Source: Paludibacteraceae bacterium
GTDB taxonomy: Bacteria > Bacteroidota > Bacteroidia > Bacteroidales > Paludibacteraceae
Direction of reading: 5' to 3'
Assembly (NCBI GenBank): GCA_017962085.1
Contig: JAGCWA010000031.1
Span: 1 to 57,075 of the forward strand
DNA length: 57,075 nucleotides
Below the pieces are notes generated by a model. The model searched no databases, had not been told where the DNA came from, and worked only from the letters and a program-made list of their open reading frames with translations. Positions 14,857 through 23,343 of the stretch are shown piece by piece (within the stretch, counting starts at the first letter, position 1; the number at the start of each line of letters is the position of its first letter). The translations under genes and the position numbers were made by a program.

Positions 14857-16419
14857 CTATTCACTGGAGAAAGGTTCACGCCACGGGCCGACATGGATAT
14901 TATCCTCCAGGACACCACACGCCAGCAAGACCTTCTCCACATCATCCGCATCCGTGATGATATAAAGATCGGTGGCCATTGTAACATACTTTCTTCCCTT
15001 CATATTTCCCCTGAAGAAAATATCCGAGTCCATGAATTCATCAACAAATATTCTCAGTACGTACGCCTTTTCTCCCGACATCAGATCTCCAGCAGCACCC
15101 GACTTCTCCATGAGTTTCACATGCCAATAAAGATTAGCCCAATCCCCATAAGGAGAAGCCTTACGTTGGTCTTTAGACATCCGACAGTACGCCACAAACA
15201 GTGAATCGGAGCGGCGTTCCGCCTCCGACAGCAACCTTACCTCCTCTTTCTCCTCGGCAGGGACAATAGATGTATACGTGTGCGGAAGAACATACTTTTC
15301 CAGATACCAGGAGAGGGGCGCATAATTCAAATGGCCATACACGTCGTCATCAATGTTTTCAAAAACATACCAGCCTTCCTTCCCATCCTTCTCCATCTTA
15401 TTCACATACAACATTTTGGAGTTAGCTATCCGTTCCGCCCGCAAACCGGATTCTTTCGATTTGCGACCTTCCGCAAAGGTTTTCCAGATAGAGAGATTTT
15501 TCATAAGGATAGATTCCTGTTCCGCCAGCCAATTGTACCTTTTCACACCAAACGTTTGGAGTTTAAGCTGCTCCAAATCCTTACGGCGAAGACTCTCCTC
15601 GGATCCATCCTTGGAAGCCCGCATCACCTCACAGTAATGGGGGCAATCCCTATACTTCAGCAAATCCAAGGAGGGAAAGAACAAAGGAGAACAATTCAAA
15701 GAACAATACAACAAAGTGGCATAGCTCAGGAAGGTCAAATCCCTACCCAATGGATGATAGTGGGCCGCCACTATCTCGGAAACGTCCATCTCAATAAGCG
15801 TGTTCGAATGAATAAACGAGATAGTGACCAACGCTATGAGGACTATGTAGACATATACTTCGTGGACAGGCCAATGCTGGACAATGAAAACGTTATATAC
15901 GATCATGGACACAAGTATCGCACCCGTAAACACAAGATAGAAGCACTTCTTGATCTCTTTCCTGTAATTGTCGGGGAGCAAATGGCGAAGAAGGAACGAC
16001 AGCACAATAACAGAAAAGAAACCTATTTCCAAAAGGATATTCGCGCGAGGACCTATATAGTCAGAAAGGACGATACCCACAATGAACGTCAGCGCACCGA
16101 GGAATAAAAAGAATAAGCAAAAGACCAGTTTCACCACATTCTTCCTTTTCTCTATGAATTTCTCCTTCTCCTGCCCTTCCTCCTCGGATATTTCCAGGAA
16201 GGCGCTTCTATACAAATCGGACAAAGGAAACACGATCATCAGTAGGCAAATCACAACCGACAAGCTCACATAGAGCAAATCCAGCATCTCTTCCTTCTCG
16301 GCAAACGACGAGTACAGGAGAGACTTCAGGAGAGTCGCCATCACCTCCACCACAATCAACCGCACCATGAAGTAAGCCGTATTCATCGAGCCTTTCCTAT
16401 TCTTTTCAGTGACATTCAT
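14857..16419 (-). CDS. Polytopic membrane protein of unknown function
   Basis: 520 residues from the ATG at 16419; an ATG at 16461 would add 14 residues. About seven hydrophobic helices fill residues 1-240. A soluble, charged region of about 280 residues follows (YGHLNYAPLSWYLEKYVLPH, ending YIITDADDVEKVLLACGVLE). I do not recognise the family. It lies 51 bp after a DUF4230 gene on the same strand and is probably co-transcribed with the two DUF4230 proteins and dnaG. Confidence 0.65.
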   Translation of the reverse strand: MNVTEKNRKGSMNTAYFMVRLIVVEVMATLLKSLLYSSFAEKEEMLDLLYVSLSVVICLLMIVFPLSDLYRSAFLEISEEEGQEKEKFIEKRKNVVKLVFCLFFLFLGALTFIVGIVLSDYIGPRANILLEIGFFSVIVLSFLLRHLLPDNYRKEIKKCFYLVFTGAILVSMIVYNVFIVQHWPVHEVYVYIVLIALVTISFIHSNTLIEMDVSEIVAAHYHPLGRDLTFLSYATLLYCSLNCSPLFFPSLDLLKYRDCPHYCEVMRASKDGSEESLRRKDLEQLKLQTFGVKRYNWLAEQESILMKNLSIWKTFAEGRKSKESGLRAERIANSKMLYVNKMEKDGKEGWYVFENIDDDVYGHLNYAPLSWYLEKYVLPHTYTSIVPAEEKEEVRLLSEAERRSDSLFVAYCRMSKDQRKASPYGDWANLYWHVKLMEKSGAAGDLMSGEKAYVLRIFVDEFMDSDIFFRGNMKGRKYVTMATDLYIITDADDVEKVLLACGVLEDNIHVGPWREPFSSE

Positions 16420-16470
16420 ATCCACAAATATTCTTGAACAATTAAACCATTCAGCCGCCAAGGAGACGGT

Positions 16471-17025
16471 CTATTCGAACAACACCGTTTTGAAACCCAT
16501 GGAACGGAACATATAGGTGAACTGCGCCTTAGCGTTCCCGCTTGCGGCGGAGATGTTCTCCTTCGACATGGCACGAAGACGCATATCCCGCTTCGCCCGC
16601 TCGTACAAGGCAGTTTTGATGGCTGGCGTAATCGAGCCGTTCTCATAGAAGGTGCGGGTCTGCATGTCATCGATGATCTCCTCGTCCAATATCCGAATGG
16701 CGGGCAATTGGATCCTCACCGTGTCGTGCGAGGCGGTCACCCAACCCGCCTGGGCCTCCTTCATGTCAATGCCCAGCCGTGCCGTACCCTTATAGATGCG
16801 GGCGAACTGATCGTCGGAGACTATACTCCGAGGAATCACCGTATCCTCGAACTCCTCCATCTCGACCGTGAGGAACTCCCACTCCGCCACCTCCTTGATG
16901 GAGGAGATCTCCGTGGAGATATCCATCTGCACATTTCTCGTTTTGGAATCCTTCCCCCTAAGGAGGAAGAAGGCAAGGACACACACAGTTATCGACAATA
17001 ATAAAATTATAATTTTCTTCGCCAT
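16471..17025 (-). CDS. DUF4230 protein, membrane-anchored
   Basis: 184 residues. An N-terminal hydrophobic anchor (IIILLLSITVCVLAFFLL) is followed by a DUF4230-type domain: VAEWEFLTVEMEEFED, IYKGTARLGIDMKEAQ, VRIQLPAIRILDEEI and a C-terminal helix pair. The family is common in Bacteroidota and Firmicutes; its role is unknown to me. It is the second of two DUF4230 genes in tandem. They are very different in sequence, so this is an old duplication or a heteromeric pair. Confidence 0.78.
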   Translation of the reverse strand: MAKKIIILLLSITVCVLAFFLLRGKDSKTRNVQMDISTEISSIKEVAEWEFLTVEMEEFEDTVIPRSIVSDDQFARIYKGTARLGIDMKEAQAGWVTASHDTVRIQLPAIRILDEEIIDDMQTRTFYENGSITPAIKTALYERAKRDMRLRAMSKENISAASGNAKAQFTYMFRSMGFKTVLFE

Positions 17026-17076
17026 ATCCTATTCATTTCAAACTGATTCCACTATCGATGCACAACACTGCGAGAC

Positions 17077-17733
17077 TCACAACGACTCCCTTTCGACCAT
17101 CTTAAGGAGAAACTGCTCGTCATGGCTCTTGTCCAACAACTTCTGGTCAAAACGAATCACGATGTTCTCACGGCGGAAACCAGCAGCCTCAACCAAAGGG
17201 ACCAAGGCATTATAGGCGCCCACTTGGGAACGTTCGACAATGTCCGTACCCTTCATTTCCGCCAGCATCTTTTCCCTGCCTTTCGACAGCAGAGACTCCC
17301 GCTCCTCCTCCGTGAAGCTGAAACGGTTCCATGAGAGGAACTGTCGCTCCCCCTCGTAATCAATCTTCGATGAGGTCATCTCCATCTGCGGGGCAGGCAA
17401 CGTAATCGTAATCCGGTCACCCTCCACGGAGACATTCTCCTCGGAGAATCCGGCGAAATCGACATAAGCCTTGAAGGTAGCGTCCATCGGCAAGACAATC
17501 TTGCGCTCACCAGGAATCGGGATGGTGATTTTCTCGAAAAGGAGTCCAACCTCGAGCGAGCTGAAATCCTGATAGGTCAGTACCTTGTGCACATTATACT
17601 GCACCGTATACAAGCGAGCACACTTAGAGACGGAGAGCACCACATCCCTCCTCTTCTCCTCCGGGCTCTTGGAAAAGAAACAGCCCGTCGACACAAGCGC
17701 CAACACGATGGCAAGCCAACCATATCTTTTCAT
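17077..17733 (-). CDS. DUF4230 lipoprotein
   Basis: 218 residues from ATG 17733, giving MKRYGWLAIVLALVSTGC. That is a lipoprotein signal with Cys at 18, which fixes this start over the in-frame ATG at 17760. The body has the DUF4230 layout: LYTVQYNVHKVLTYQD, IPGERKIVLPMDATFKAYVD, VEGDRITITLPAPQ, and a helical C-terminus with a GFRRENIVIRF strand. It is an outer-membrane or periplasmic protein of unknown role. It starts 40 bp after dnaG. Confidence 0.78.
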   Translation of the reverse strand: MKRYGWLAIVLALVSTGCFFSKSPEEKRRDVVLSVSKCARLYTVQYNVHKVLTYQDFSSLEVGLLFEKITIPIPGERKIVLPMDATFKAYVDFAGFSEENVSVEGDRITITLPAPQMEMTSSKIDYEGERQFLSWNRFSFTEEERESLLSKGREKMLAEMKGTDIVERSQVGAYNALVPLVEAAGFRRENIVIRFDQKLLDKSHDEQFLLKMVERESL

Positions 17734-17773
17734 ATCGCTAAAAATAATAAATTTCCACAAAATCCATCGGACA

Positions 17774-19819
17774 TCAGTTGATGATCCGCTCGCCCAGGTA
17801 CTTCGCCAAGGCCACCTTGCTCACGTGCAATGAGTTGAAACGGGTAAGCTGTTTTCTCTTCTCCTCCTCGTCTTCCGTCTGCCGCAACGCCTGCAAGCAT
17901 TTGGACATCTCACGTTCCACCCAGATGTACTTGTAGTTGAACATCACGCGAGGCACATCAACCATCAAGCGTTCCGCCTCCTCATTGTCCAATTTCTTCG
18001 CCTTCACCTTATTGTCCGAACATTTCTTATCGAACATACGGCTGAGCTGGTAACGGTCCGAAAGGACATCCGTCGCCACCTCAACTATTTGCGTATCCTG
18101 ATTGCGCAGGAAGAAGTGTTGCGCGGAGGTTTGGGTGTTCAAAAAAGCGGCAAGATATTCATTTAACATCTTGTCATACAATGGATTAGATAACGACAAG
18201 TCATCCGTATCAAGTTCACTCTTAATATACGTGACCACATGGAACTGGAAAGGTTCACCATCCTTTTCCCCCTTCCAAAGAGGCGCTTCTCCATAGCGGA
18301 CCAGGTAGTAGATGATCTCCTTCTCCGCCCTATCGGAAAGGGTCACTTCGTAGCGTTCACGACTGGTAGGGGATTGGGGAGATTGTGAGGTCTCCGTGCC
18401 ATCCGGAGTCGTCTCTCCTTCAGGAGGCACAGGCACCTGTTGGATATCCGAAATAGGGCTCGACGTATTAGCGTTAGAGAGAGTGTTCGTCCATTGTTTT
18501 TGGGCGATGGTCGTATGGAGCAGGTTCTCCTCCACGCCCAGCAGTTTCGAGCATTCCGACACGTAGACGGAGCGCTTCACCTGATCAGGGATCACTGCGA
18601 TGGTCTGGGCGATCTCCGTGATGGTCTGCGCCTTCTTGATCGGGTCACCGTTCGCCTCCTTCAGCAGGTAATTCGTCTTAAAGATGATATAATCCTGCTC
18701 CTTCTCCGCCAGATATTGCAGCACATACGACGAATCGTTGTTCTGTGCGAAAGTATCCGGGTCATCCTCAGGCGGGAGGACGACAACCCTAGCATTGAGC
18801 CCCTCTTGAAGGAGCAGTTTACCGTTTTTCAGGGCGGCATGCACGCCCGCGCTGTCACCGTCATAGAGCATGGTGACATTCTTATTGCCGTCAATCCTAT
18901 CCGCATCAACGGAAGGGACGATACGGCGCAGCAGGCGGATCTGTTCGACGGTCAGTGCCGTACCACAGGGCGCGACGATGTTCTGCACGCCCGCCTGCAC
19001 CATGGAGAGGACATCCGCATAGCCCTCCACGATATAACATTTCTTCTCCTTGATGATCGCGTTTTTCGCGAAGTAGATGCCATAGAGCACATTGCCCTTG
19101 TGGTAGATATCCGACTCCGGGGAGTTCTGGTACTTCACGGGGTCATCTTTCTTCATCGTTCGTCCGCCGAAACCGATGACCTTACCCGATATGGAATGGA
19201 TCGGGAACATGGCGCGGCCATGGAAACGATCGAAGGCGTAGTTATCCTCCTTCACGATGGTCAGTCCCACCTTTTCCAGGTACTCACGCTTGTAGCCCTC
19301 GCCCTGCGCCAGGACGGTATAGGCGTCCCGTTTATCGAGCGCATAGCCCAGCTGGAACTTACGGATGGTATCTTCATGGAAACCACGGTGGGCGAAATAA
19401 GCCATACCGACAGACTGGCCTTCAGGCGTCTCGAAGAGGTTATGGGTGAAATGTTTCTGCGCCCATTCCGTCACCGCCATCATGCTCTCCCTTTCGGTGC
19501 GTTGTTCGATCTGCTCCTGGGTCAGCTCCTCCTCTTGGATATCGATATGATACTTCTTGGCGAGGAACTTCAGCGCCTCGTAGTAGGAGAGGTTCTCCAT
19601 CTCCATGACGAAGTTGACAGGGTTACCGCCCTTGCCGCAACCGAAGCACTTGTAGATATTCTTAGCGGGGGAAACAGAGAAGGAAGGCGTTTTTTCATCG
19701 TGGAACGGACAAAGACCGGTATAGTTAGCCCCGCGTCGATGAAGTGTGACATAATCAGACACCACATCGACGATCTGAGCCGCATCAAAAATTCTATCAA
19801 CCGTAGCCTGGTCTATCAT
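17774..19819 (-). CDS. dnaG: DNA primase
   Basis: 681 residues; lays RNA primers at the replication fork. The N-terminal CHC2 zinc ribbon is intact (CPFHDEKTPSF... YKCFGCG, residues ~37-62). The catalytic core has FDRFHGRAMFPIH and GFGGR. The TOPRIM metal site is IVEGYADVL with LYDGDSAG. A low-complexity linker (~450-490, rich in Pro, Thr and Ser) leads to a C-terminal helical region for helicase binding. Two DUF4230 genes follow closely. An upstream hairpin at 19836-19877 separates it from the lipoprotein genes. Confidence 0.95.
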   Translation of the reverse strand: MIDQATVDRIFDAAQIVDVVSDYVTLHRRGANYTGLCPFHDEKTPSFSVSPAKNIYKCFGCGKGGNPVNFVMEMENLSYYEALKFLAKKYHIDIQEEELTQEQIEQRTERESMMAVTEWAQKHFTHNLFETPEGQSVGMAYFAHRGFHEDTIRKFQLGYALDKRDAYTVLAQGEGYKREYLEKVGLTIVKEDNYAFDRFHGRAMFPIHSISGKVIGFGGRTMKKDDPVKYQNSPESDIYHKGNVLYGIYFAKNAIIKEKKCYIVEGYADVLSMVQAGVQNIVAPCGTALTVEQIRLLRRIVPSVDADRIDGNKNVTMLYDGDSAGVHAALKNGKLLLQEGLNARVVVLPPEDDPDTFAQNNDSSYVLQYLAEKEQDYIIFKTNYLLKEANGDPIKKAQTITEIAQTIAVIPDQVKRSVYVSECSKLLGVEENLLHTTIAQKQWTNTLSNANTSSPISDIQQVPVPPEGETTPDGTETSQSPQSPTSRERYEVTLSDRAEKEIIYYLVRYGEAPLWKGEKDGEPFQFHVVTYIKSELDTDDLSLSNPLYDKMLNEYLAAFLNTQTSAQHFFLRNQDTQIVEVATDVLSDRYQLSRMFDKKCSDNKVKAKKLDNEEAERLMVDVPRVMFNYKYIWVEREMSKCLQALRQTEDEEEKRKQLTRFNSLHVSKVALAKYLGERIIN

Positions 19820-19835
19820 CGTCCGCTAATTTGTC

Positions 19836-19877
19836 AAAAAAAGGAAGCGTGAGCGGGCGAGGCCGGACACACTTCCT
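19836..19877 (-). terminator. Terminator of the small lipoprotein genes
   Basis: On the minus strand a 10-bp stem with one G-U pair (AGGAAGTGTG ... CGCTTCCT) is followed by seven T (19842-19836). It lies 30 bp after the 19909 stop codon and just before dnaG. Confidence 0.75.
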
Positions 19878-19908
19878 GTAAATTACGCACTGAGTATATG
19901 AGTAACGC

Positions 19909-20415
19909 TTATTTCAGCAACCTGTTAATTTCCAGGCAACGACGAGCGTTATCACTATCATCAATATCCGCATAATTGATTTGAGCAAGGATCTTCATCA
20001 GATCGACATACTTAGCCTCGCTCAATTTAAGTTCCTCGTCAAGAGCCGTTTTAAAGCCCCTCATCCACAATGAGTCATTCGCATACTCAACGGAGAGTTC
20101 ATACGGGCGTTGGGTCTTAGACAACGGAGGAGTCAGCATGCCATTAAAGATGGCAGTTCTCGAAAGATTCTGTTCTCCCGTCAAGGCTGACGAAGAGACC
20201 AACTCTTTCTTTTGGGCAGAGGCGACAGTATCACAGATGGAGAACAGGGCCTTCGCCAAGATTTCGCCATTGTTCGTGCCACGTTCCTCCGCAGTCATTT
20301 CAGGGAACTCCACTTCCCGTCCCAACTCGTATGCGTTTGCGGTATCATCGCCGCAAGACTGCAGTCCCAAGGAGAGAGGGAGAAGCGCAACTAAAAAATA
20401 CTTCGTGATTTTCAT
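19909..20415 (-). CDS. Small lipoprotein, unknown function
   Basis: 168 residues. A lipoprotein signal ends LGLQSC-GDD (Cys 21), with acidic residues after the cysteine as in exported Bacteroidota lipoproteins. The remaining ~145 residues are mostly helical, with no recognised domain. It starts 21 bp after a second lipoprotein gene and ends before a terminator, so the two probably form a bicistronic unit. A NEAT family assignment is not possible from sequence alone. Confidence 0.68.
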   Translation of the reverse strand: MKITKYFLVALLPLSLGLQSCGDDTANAYELGREVEFPEMTAEERGTNNGEILAKALFSICDTVASAQKKELVSSSALTGEQNLSRTAIFNGMLTPPLSKTQRPYELSVEYANDSLWMRGFKTALDEELKLSEAKYVDLMKILAQINYADIDDSDNARRCLEINRLLK

Positions 20416-20436
20416 GGTTATCTCTGTTCTGATTGA

Positions 20437-20874
20437 TTAGTTCTTAGAGATAAAGTTAGCTAAGTTAACCAAAGCAGTTGCCACATTTTCGGCAGTGATA
20501 CCGTTGTCCAACATAGTCTTCAACTCAGCCACCTTAGCGAGGTTCTCTGCTGACTTAGCCTCCGTCTCAGAAGAAACGTTATACTTCGCCATTACGACAC
20601 CAGCCAAGAAGTTAGTCGTCCACTCCGTGTTGCTCTTGTTTGTCGTATATTCAGCGGCGCCCGTCACAACAGAAGCGATAGCCACTGCGTCGCCAGAACC
20701 TGCCTTCACCAAATTGGCATAGAAATCCCTTCCTTTAGCGATCACATCAGACTCCACATGCGTGTTATTTTCAGTGTTTTCGTTGTTATCGTCATCGTCT
20801 CCACAAGAAACTAAGCCAAAAGACAACCCAAAAAACATAGCCATCAAGATCGGCAAAAATTTAATCTTCTTCAT
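20437..20874 (-). CDS. Small lipoprotein, unknown function
   Basis: 145 residues from ATG 20874; a frame extension to 20907 lacks a signal peptide. The signal ends FGLVSC-GDDDD, followed by an Asn/Glu-rich linker and a helical domain (residues ~45-145) with Ala-rich segments. No known domain recognised. A TAAATTTG box at 20905-20912 (minus) lies about 30 bp upstream, although no clear -33 box is visible, so this may start the lipoprotein pair. Confidence 0.68.
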   Translation of the reverse strand: MKKIKFLPILMAMFFGLSFGLVSCGDDDDNNENTENNTHVESDVIAKGRDFYANLVKAGSGDAVAIASVVTGAAEYTTNKSNTEWTTNFLAGVVMAKYNVSSETEAKSAENLAKVAELKTMLDNGITAENVATALVNLANFISKN

Positions 20875-20904
20875 TTCAAATAAAAATTTAGTGTTAGTAA
20901 TTAT

Positions 20905-20912
20905 CAAATTTA
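20905..20912 (-). promoter_or_regulatory. -7 box for the lipoprotein pair
   Basis: TAAATTTG on the minus strand, 30 bp before the ATG at 20874 and overlapping the end of the comF-like gene. No TTTG is seen at the expected distance. Confidence 0.4.
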
Positions 20913-21614
20913 ATTCACGGCCGCCAACGAAGCGGCACTTATCTTCACATTATCCACATGGGAGAAGGCGGCGGCGCAAGCCATCAGGGTGGAACCCGTC
21001 GTGATCACATCGTCCACGATAAGTAGGTGGCGGCCTTCCAGGTTCTGCGGTTGGACATTCTGTTTCAGGGAGAAGATTCCCTTCACGTTCGACCAACGCT
21101 CCTCGGCGCTCTTCGTCGTTTGGGTGGAGGTTTCCACCACACGCTCGACGAGGTCTGTCCTCACCGGAACGCCCAATTCCCTAGAGAGTCCCATGGCGAT
21201 CCACTCGCTCTGGTTGTAGCCTCTCCACTTCAGCCGTTTCGGATGGAGCGGGACCGGCACAATCATGTCCACGGAGGCGAACCGTCCGTTCCTCAATTCT
21301 CTTCCCAACATGCTTCCCATGCTTTTGGCCAACTCTTTGGCTCCATGGTATTTTATTTCATGGATAATCTTTTGCGGAGCGGACTCCTTCTCGTACATCA
21401 TCAGCGTCGTGGCCGATTCGATGTAAGGTCTACCGTAGAGATGCTGCTCCACAAAGTTATCCGCCGATTCGTGCACCTGCGCCAACGGCAGGGATGAGAG
21501 GCACTCCACACAGAGGAACCGTTCATCGTGGAAGAGTTTTCTGCCACAGCCCACGCAGAGCCTCGGGTAGAAGAGTTCCACAAAACCGTTCAGCGCACTG
21601 CTCCAACGGATCAT
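20910..21614 (-). CDS. comF: ComF family phosphoribosyltransferase-like protein
   Basis: 234 residues. An N-terminal four-cysteine zinc ribbon (CVGCGRKLF...FLCVEC, residues ~20-37) is followed by a PRTase-type domain with IVPVPLHPKRLKWRGYNQSE and the PRPP loop LLIVDDVITTGSTL. ComF proteins act in natural DNA uptake in some bacteria, but most are of uncertain role; no other competence gene is here. The start overlaps the DUF4197 stop by 4 nt, so the two are coupled. Confidence 0.88.
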   Translation of the reverse strand: MIRWSSALNGFVELFYPRLCVGCGRKLFHDERFLCVECLSSLPLAQVHESADNFVEQHLYGRPYIESATTLMMYEKESAPQKIIHEIKYHGAKELAKSMGSMLGRELRNGRFASVDMIVPVPLHPKRLKWRGYNQSEWIAMGLSRELGVPVRTDLVERVVETSTQTTKSAEERWSNVKGIFSLKQNVQPQNLEGRHLLIVDDVITTGSTLMACAAAFSHVDNVKISAASLAAVN

Positions 21615-22516
21615 TCATCCAAACGTCCAAAGACCCTTCTCAGCAGATCGGAAGTACGGGCAGCCGCGTTCGTGCGGATATCCACCTCCTTGTCAGCCAC
21701 CTTCGTGAACAAACCGTCCAGCGCTTTGCCGGTCACATACTCGCCCAAGTTCGTATTAACGGACTGGATAGCATTCACCTTGTCATACAAATAAGCTTTA
21801 TCACTAGGCAAGGCCAATTTCATAACCGCCAAAGCAGTGGAACCCACTGTTGAGTTCTTCTTTTCAGCTATTTGGTTATATCCTTTAGAGAAAGACGACC
21901 AAGCGTTGTTCAAGGTCAAACCGCTCACAGAGACCTGGTCGAATGTGGAAGTCACAACATTACCAAATGTGGTCTGCAAACCCGCATAAGTCTTATCGTA
22001 CAGATAGGAAGTAGCCGCCTTGTCAGAACCGAAAGAAGCGGTGACATTGCCCTCCTCGTTTGCGGATTGGCTCGTATATTTTCCGAAAAGAATCGACTCG
22101 CCATCAGCGACCGTCATCTTCGTGATAGCGTTCGCAAATATCTCAGCGGATTCAGGAGCAGCCTTCTCGGCAGCGCGGTTCATCAACTCGACCAAATTGT
22201 CGGTCTGTAAACCTTCCGCACCTATCGTGTTCAAAAAGGTTTTACCTGCAGAAGTACTCATCAACTCCGCAACGGTAGCAACCTCTTGCGGCATACCGAT
22301 CTTCACCATGGCGTCGCCGTAGTAACCATCCTTTTGTCCGAGGTTCGTAGCAGCGGTTTTCGCACCAATGGTCAAAGCCTCCTTCAAAGCAGCGACCGTA
22401 TCGCCGGAGGCAAGGTTATTCAATACATCGTCGTCACAGGACACCGCGAAAAACGAAGCGCCGACAAATGACAACAATAAAATTCTTTTCAATCCTAACT
22501 TTATATCCATACTCAT
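21611..22516 (-). CDS. DUF4197 lipoprotein
   Basis: 301 residues. The lipoprotein signal ends FFAVSC-DDD. A DUF4197 domain fills the rest (ALKEALTIGAKTAATNLGQ, GYYGDAMVKI, AAPESAEIFANAITKMTVAD, YLYDKVNAIQSVN, ALDGLFTKVADKE..IR). The helical family is widespread in Bacteroidota and Proteobacteria and uncharacterised as far as I know. ATGs at 22516 and 22510 are both possible starts. A TAAATTTG box (22557-22550, minus) lies about 34 bp upstream. Confidence 0.85.
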   Translation of the reverse strand: MSMDIKLGLKRILLLSFVGASFFAVSCDDDVLNNLASGDTVAALKEALTIGAKTAATNLGQKDGYYGDAMVKIGMPQEVATVAELMSTSAGKTFLNTIGAEGLQTDNLVELMNRAAEKAAPESAEIFANAITKMTVADGESILFGKYTSQSANEEGNVTASFGSDKAATSYLYDKTYAGLQTTFGNVVTSTFDQVSVSGLTLNNAWSSFSKGYNQIAEKKNSTVGSTALAVMKLALPSDKAYLYDKVNAIQSVNTNLGEYVTGKALDGLFTKVADKEVDIRTNAAARTSDLLRRVFGRLDE

Positions 22517-22549
22517 AAATTTAGTTTATATCCAAAAATATACACTTTG

Positions 22550-22557
22550 CAAATTTA
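22550..22557 (-). promoter_or_regulatory. -7 box for DUF4197-comF
   Basis: TAAATTTG on the minus strand, 33 bp before the start at 22516. No good -33 TTTG is visible. Confidence 0.45.
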
Positions 22558-22643
22558 CTTATTTGACGTAAAAAAAAGAATAAAAAAAGATGTTTTTTAC
22601 ATAAAACTCTACCAAACCATAGGATTAAATCGATGAAATAGAC

Positions 22644-22651
22644 TAACTTTG
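22644..22651 (+). promoter_or_regulatory. -7 box implying a leaderless RHH-tadA mRNA
   Basis: TAACTTTG ends only 7 bp before the ATG at 22659. With the usual spacing the mRNA would begin within 1-4 nt of the start codon. No clear -33 box. Confidence 0.5.
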
Positions 22652-22658
22652 TGACCAA

Positions 22659-22904
22659 ATGGCAGAGAAAAAGAAGAAAAACAGCAAGAAACCGGTCAAG
22701 GTGCCAGACCGCAAGAAACTGGTGCGCGACCAACGTATCAACATCGCCCTGAACGATGCTGAAATGAGGGCTCTGCAACGTTATTTCGAGAAGTATAAAA
22801 TCACCAATAAGGCCAAGTTTTGCAGGGAGCTCATCATGCTTGAGGTCTTAAGAAAATTCGAAGCGGACGCTCCCACCCTCTTCGACAACGTGGAAGAGCC
22901 ATGA
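22659..22904 (+). CDS. Ribbon-helix-helix-like DNA-binding protein
   Basis: 81 residues. A Lys-rich N-terminus (13 Lys in the first 23 residues) precedes an RHH-type core: the strand RINIALNDAEM, helix RALQRYFEKYK and helix KAKFCRELIMLEVLRKF. It resembles small RHH proteins such as MobC-like or antitoxin-like DNA binders, but no partner relaxase or toxin is present. It overlaps tadA by 4 nt (ATGA) and heads the tadA operon, so it may regulate it. Role unknown. Confidence 0.7.
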   Translation: MAEKKKKNSKKPVKVPDRKKLVRDQRINIALNDAEMRALQRYFEKYKITNKAKFCRELIMLEVLRKFEADAPTLFDNVEEP

Positions 22905-23335
22905 ACGACGAATACTACATGCGGCAAGCCCTCGCGGAGGCGAAGAAAGCGGGGATGAAGGACGAGGTGCCCATCGGCGCGGTCATCGTCCATGGAGAAC
23001 AAATCATCGCGAAAGCCCACAACCTCACGGAAACATTGCACGACGTGACAGCCCATGCGGAGATGCAGGCCATCACCATGGCGGCAGACTACTTGGGAGG
23101 TAAATACTTGGCGGAGTGCGCTTTATATGTCACCGTCGAGCCCTGCGTCATGTGCGCCGGCGCCATCGGTTGGGCCCAAATCAGCAAGGTGGTCTACGGA
23201 ACACCCGACCCGAAGCGAGGCTACTCCGTCTATGCGCCTAACGCCCTGCACCCCAAATGCACAGTGGTCTCCGGTGTGCTGCAGGAGGAGTGTTCGCAAC
23301 TCATGACAGATTTTTTTAAGAAACTAAGGAAATAA
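22901..23335 (+). CDS. tadA: tRNA-specific adenosine deaminase
   Basis: 144 residues; deaminates A34 to inosine in tRNA-Arg(ACG). The zinc and catalytic motifs are intact: TAHAEMQAI (His ligand and proton-shuttle Glu) and PCVMCAGAI (two Cys ligands). KDEVPIGAVIV is the usual N-terminal strand and RGYSVYAPNALHPKC the C-terminal substrate loop. Start is coupled to the RHH gene; a sugar symporter gene follows 8 bp later. Confidence 0.94.
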   Translation: MNDEYYMRQALAEAKKAGMKDEVPIGAVIVHGEQIIAKAHNLTETLHDVTAHAEMQAITMAADYLGGKYLAECALYVTVEPCVMCAGAIGWAQISKVVYGTPDPKRGYSVYAPNALHPKCTVVSGVLQEECSQLMTDFFKKLRK

Positions 23336-23343
23336 TCACAGAT

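Noticed and set aside
18440-19852. 470-codon open frame antisense to dnaG
   Set aside because: Shadow of dnaG with no domain and biased composition.
22521-22778. 85-codon minus-strand frame over the RHH gene
   Set aside because: It overlaps the promoter and start of the RHH-tadA operon and has a low-complexity Phe/Leu-rich translation.
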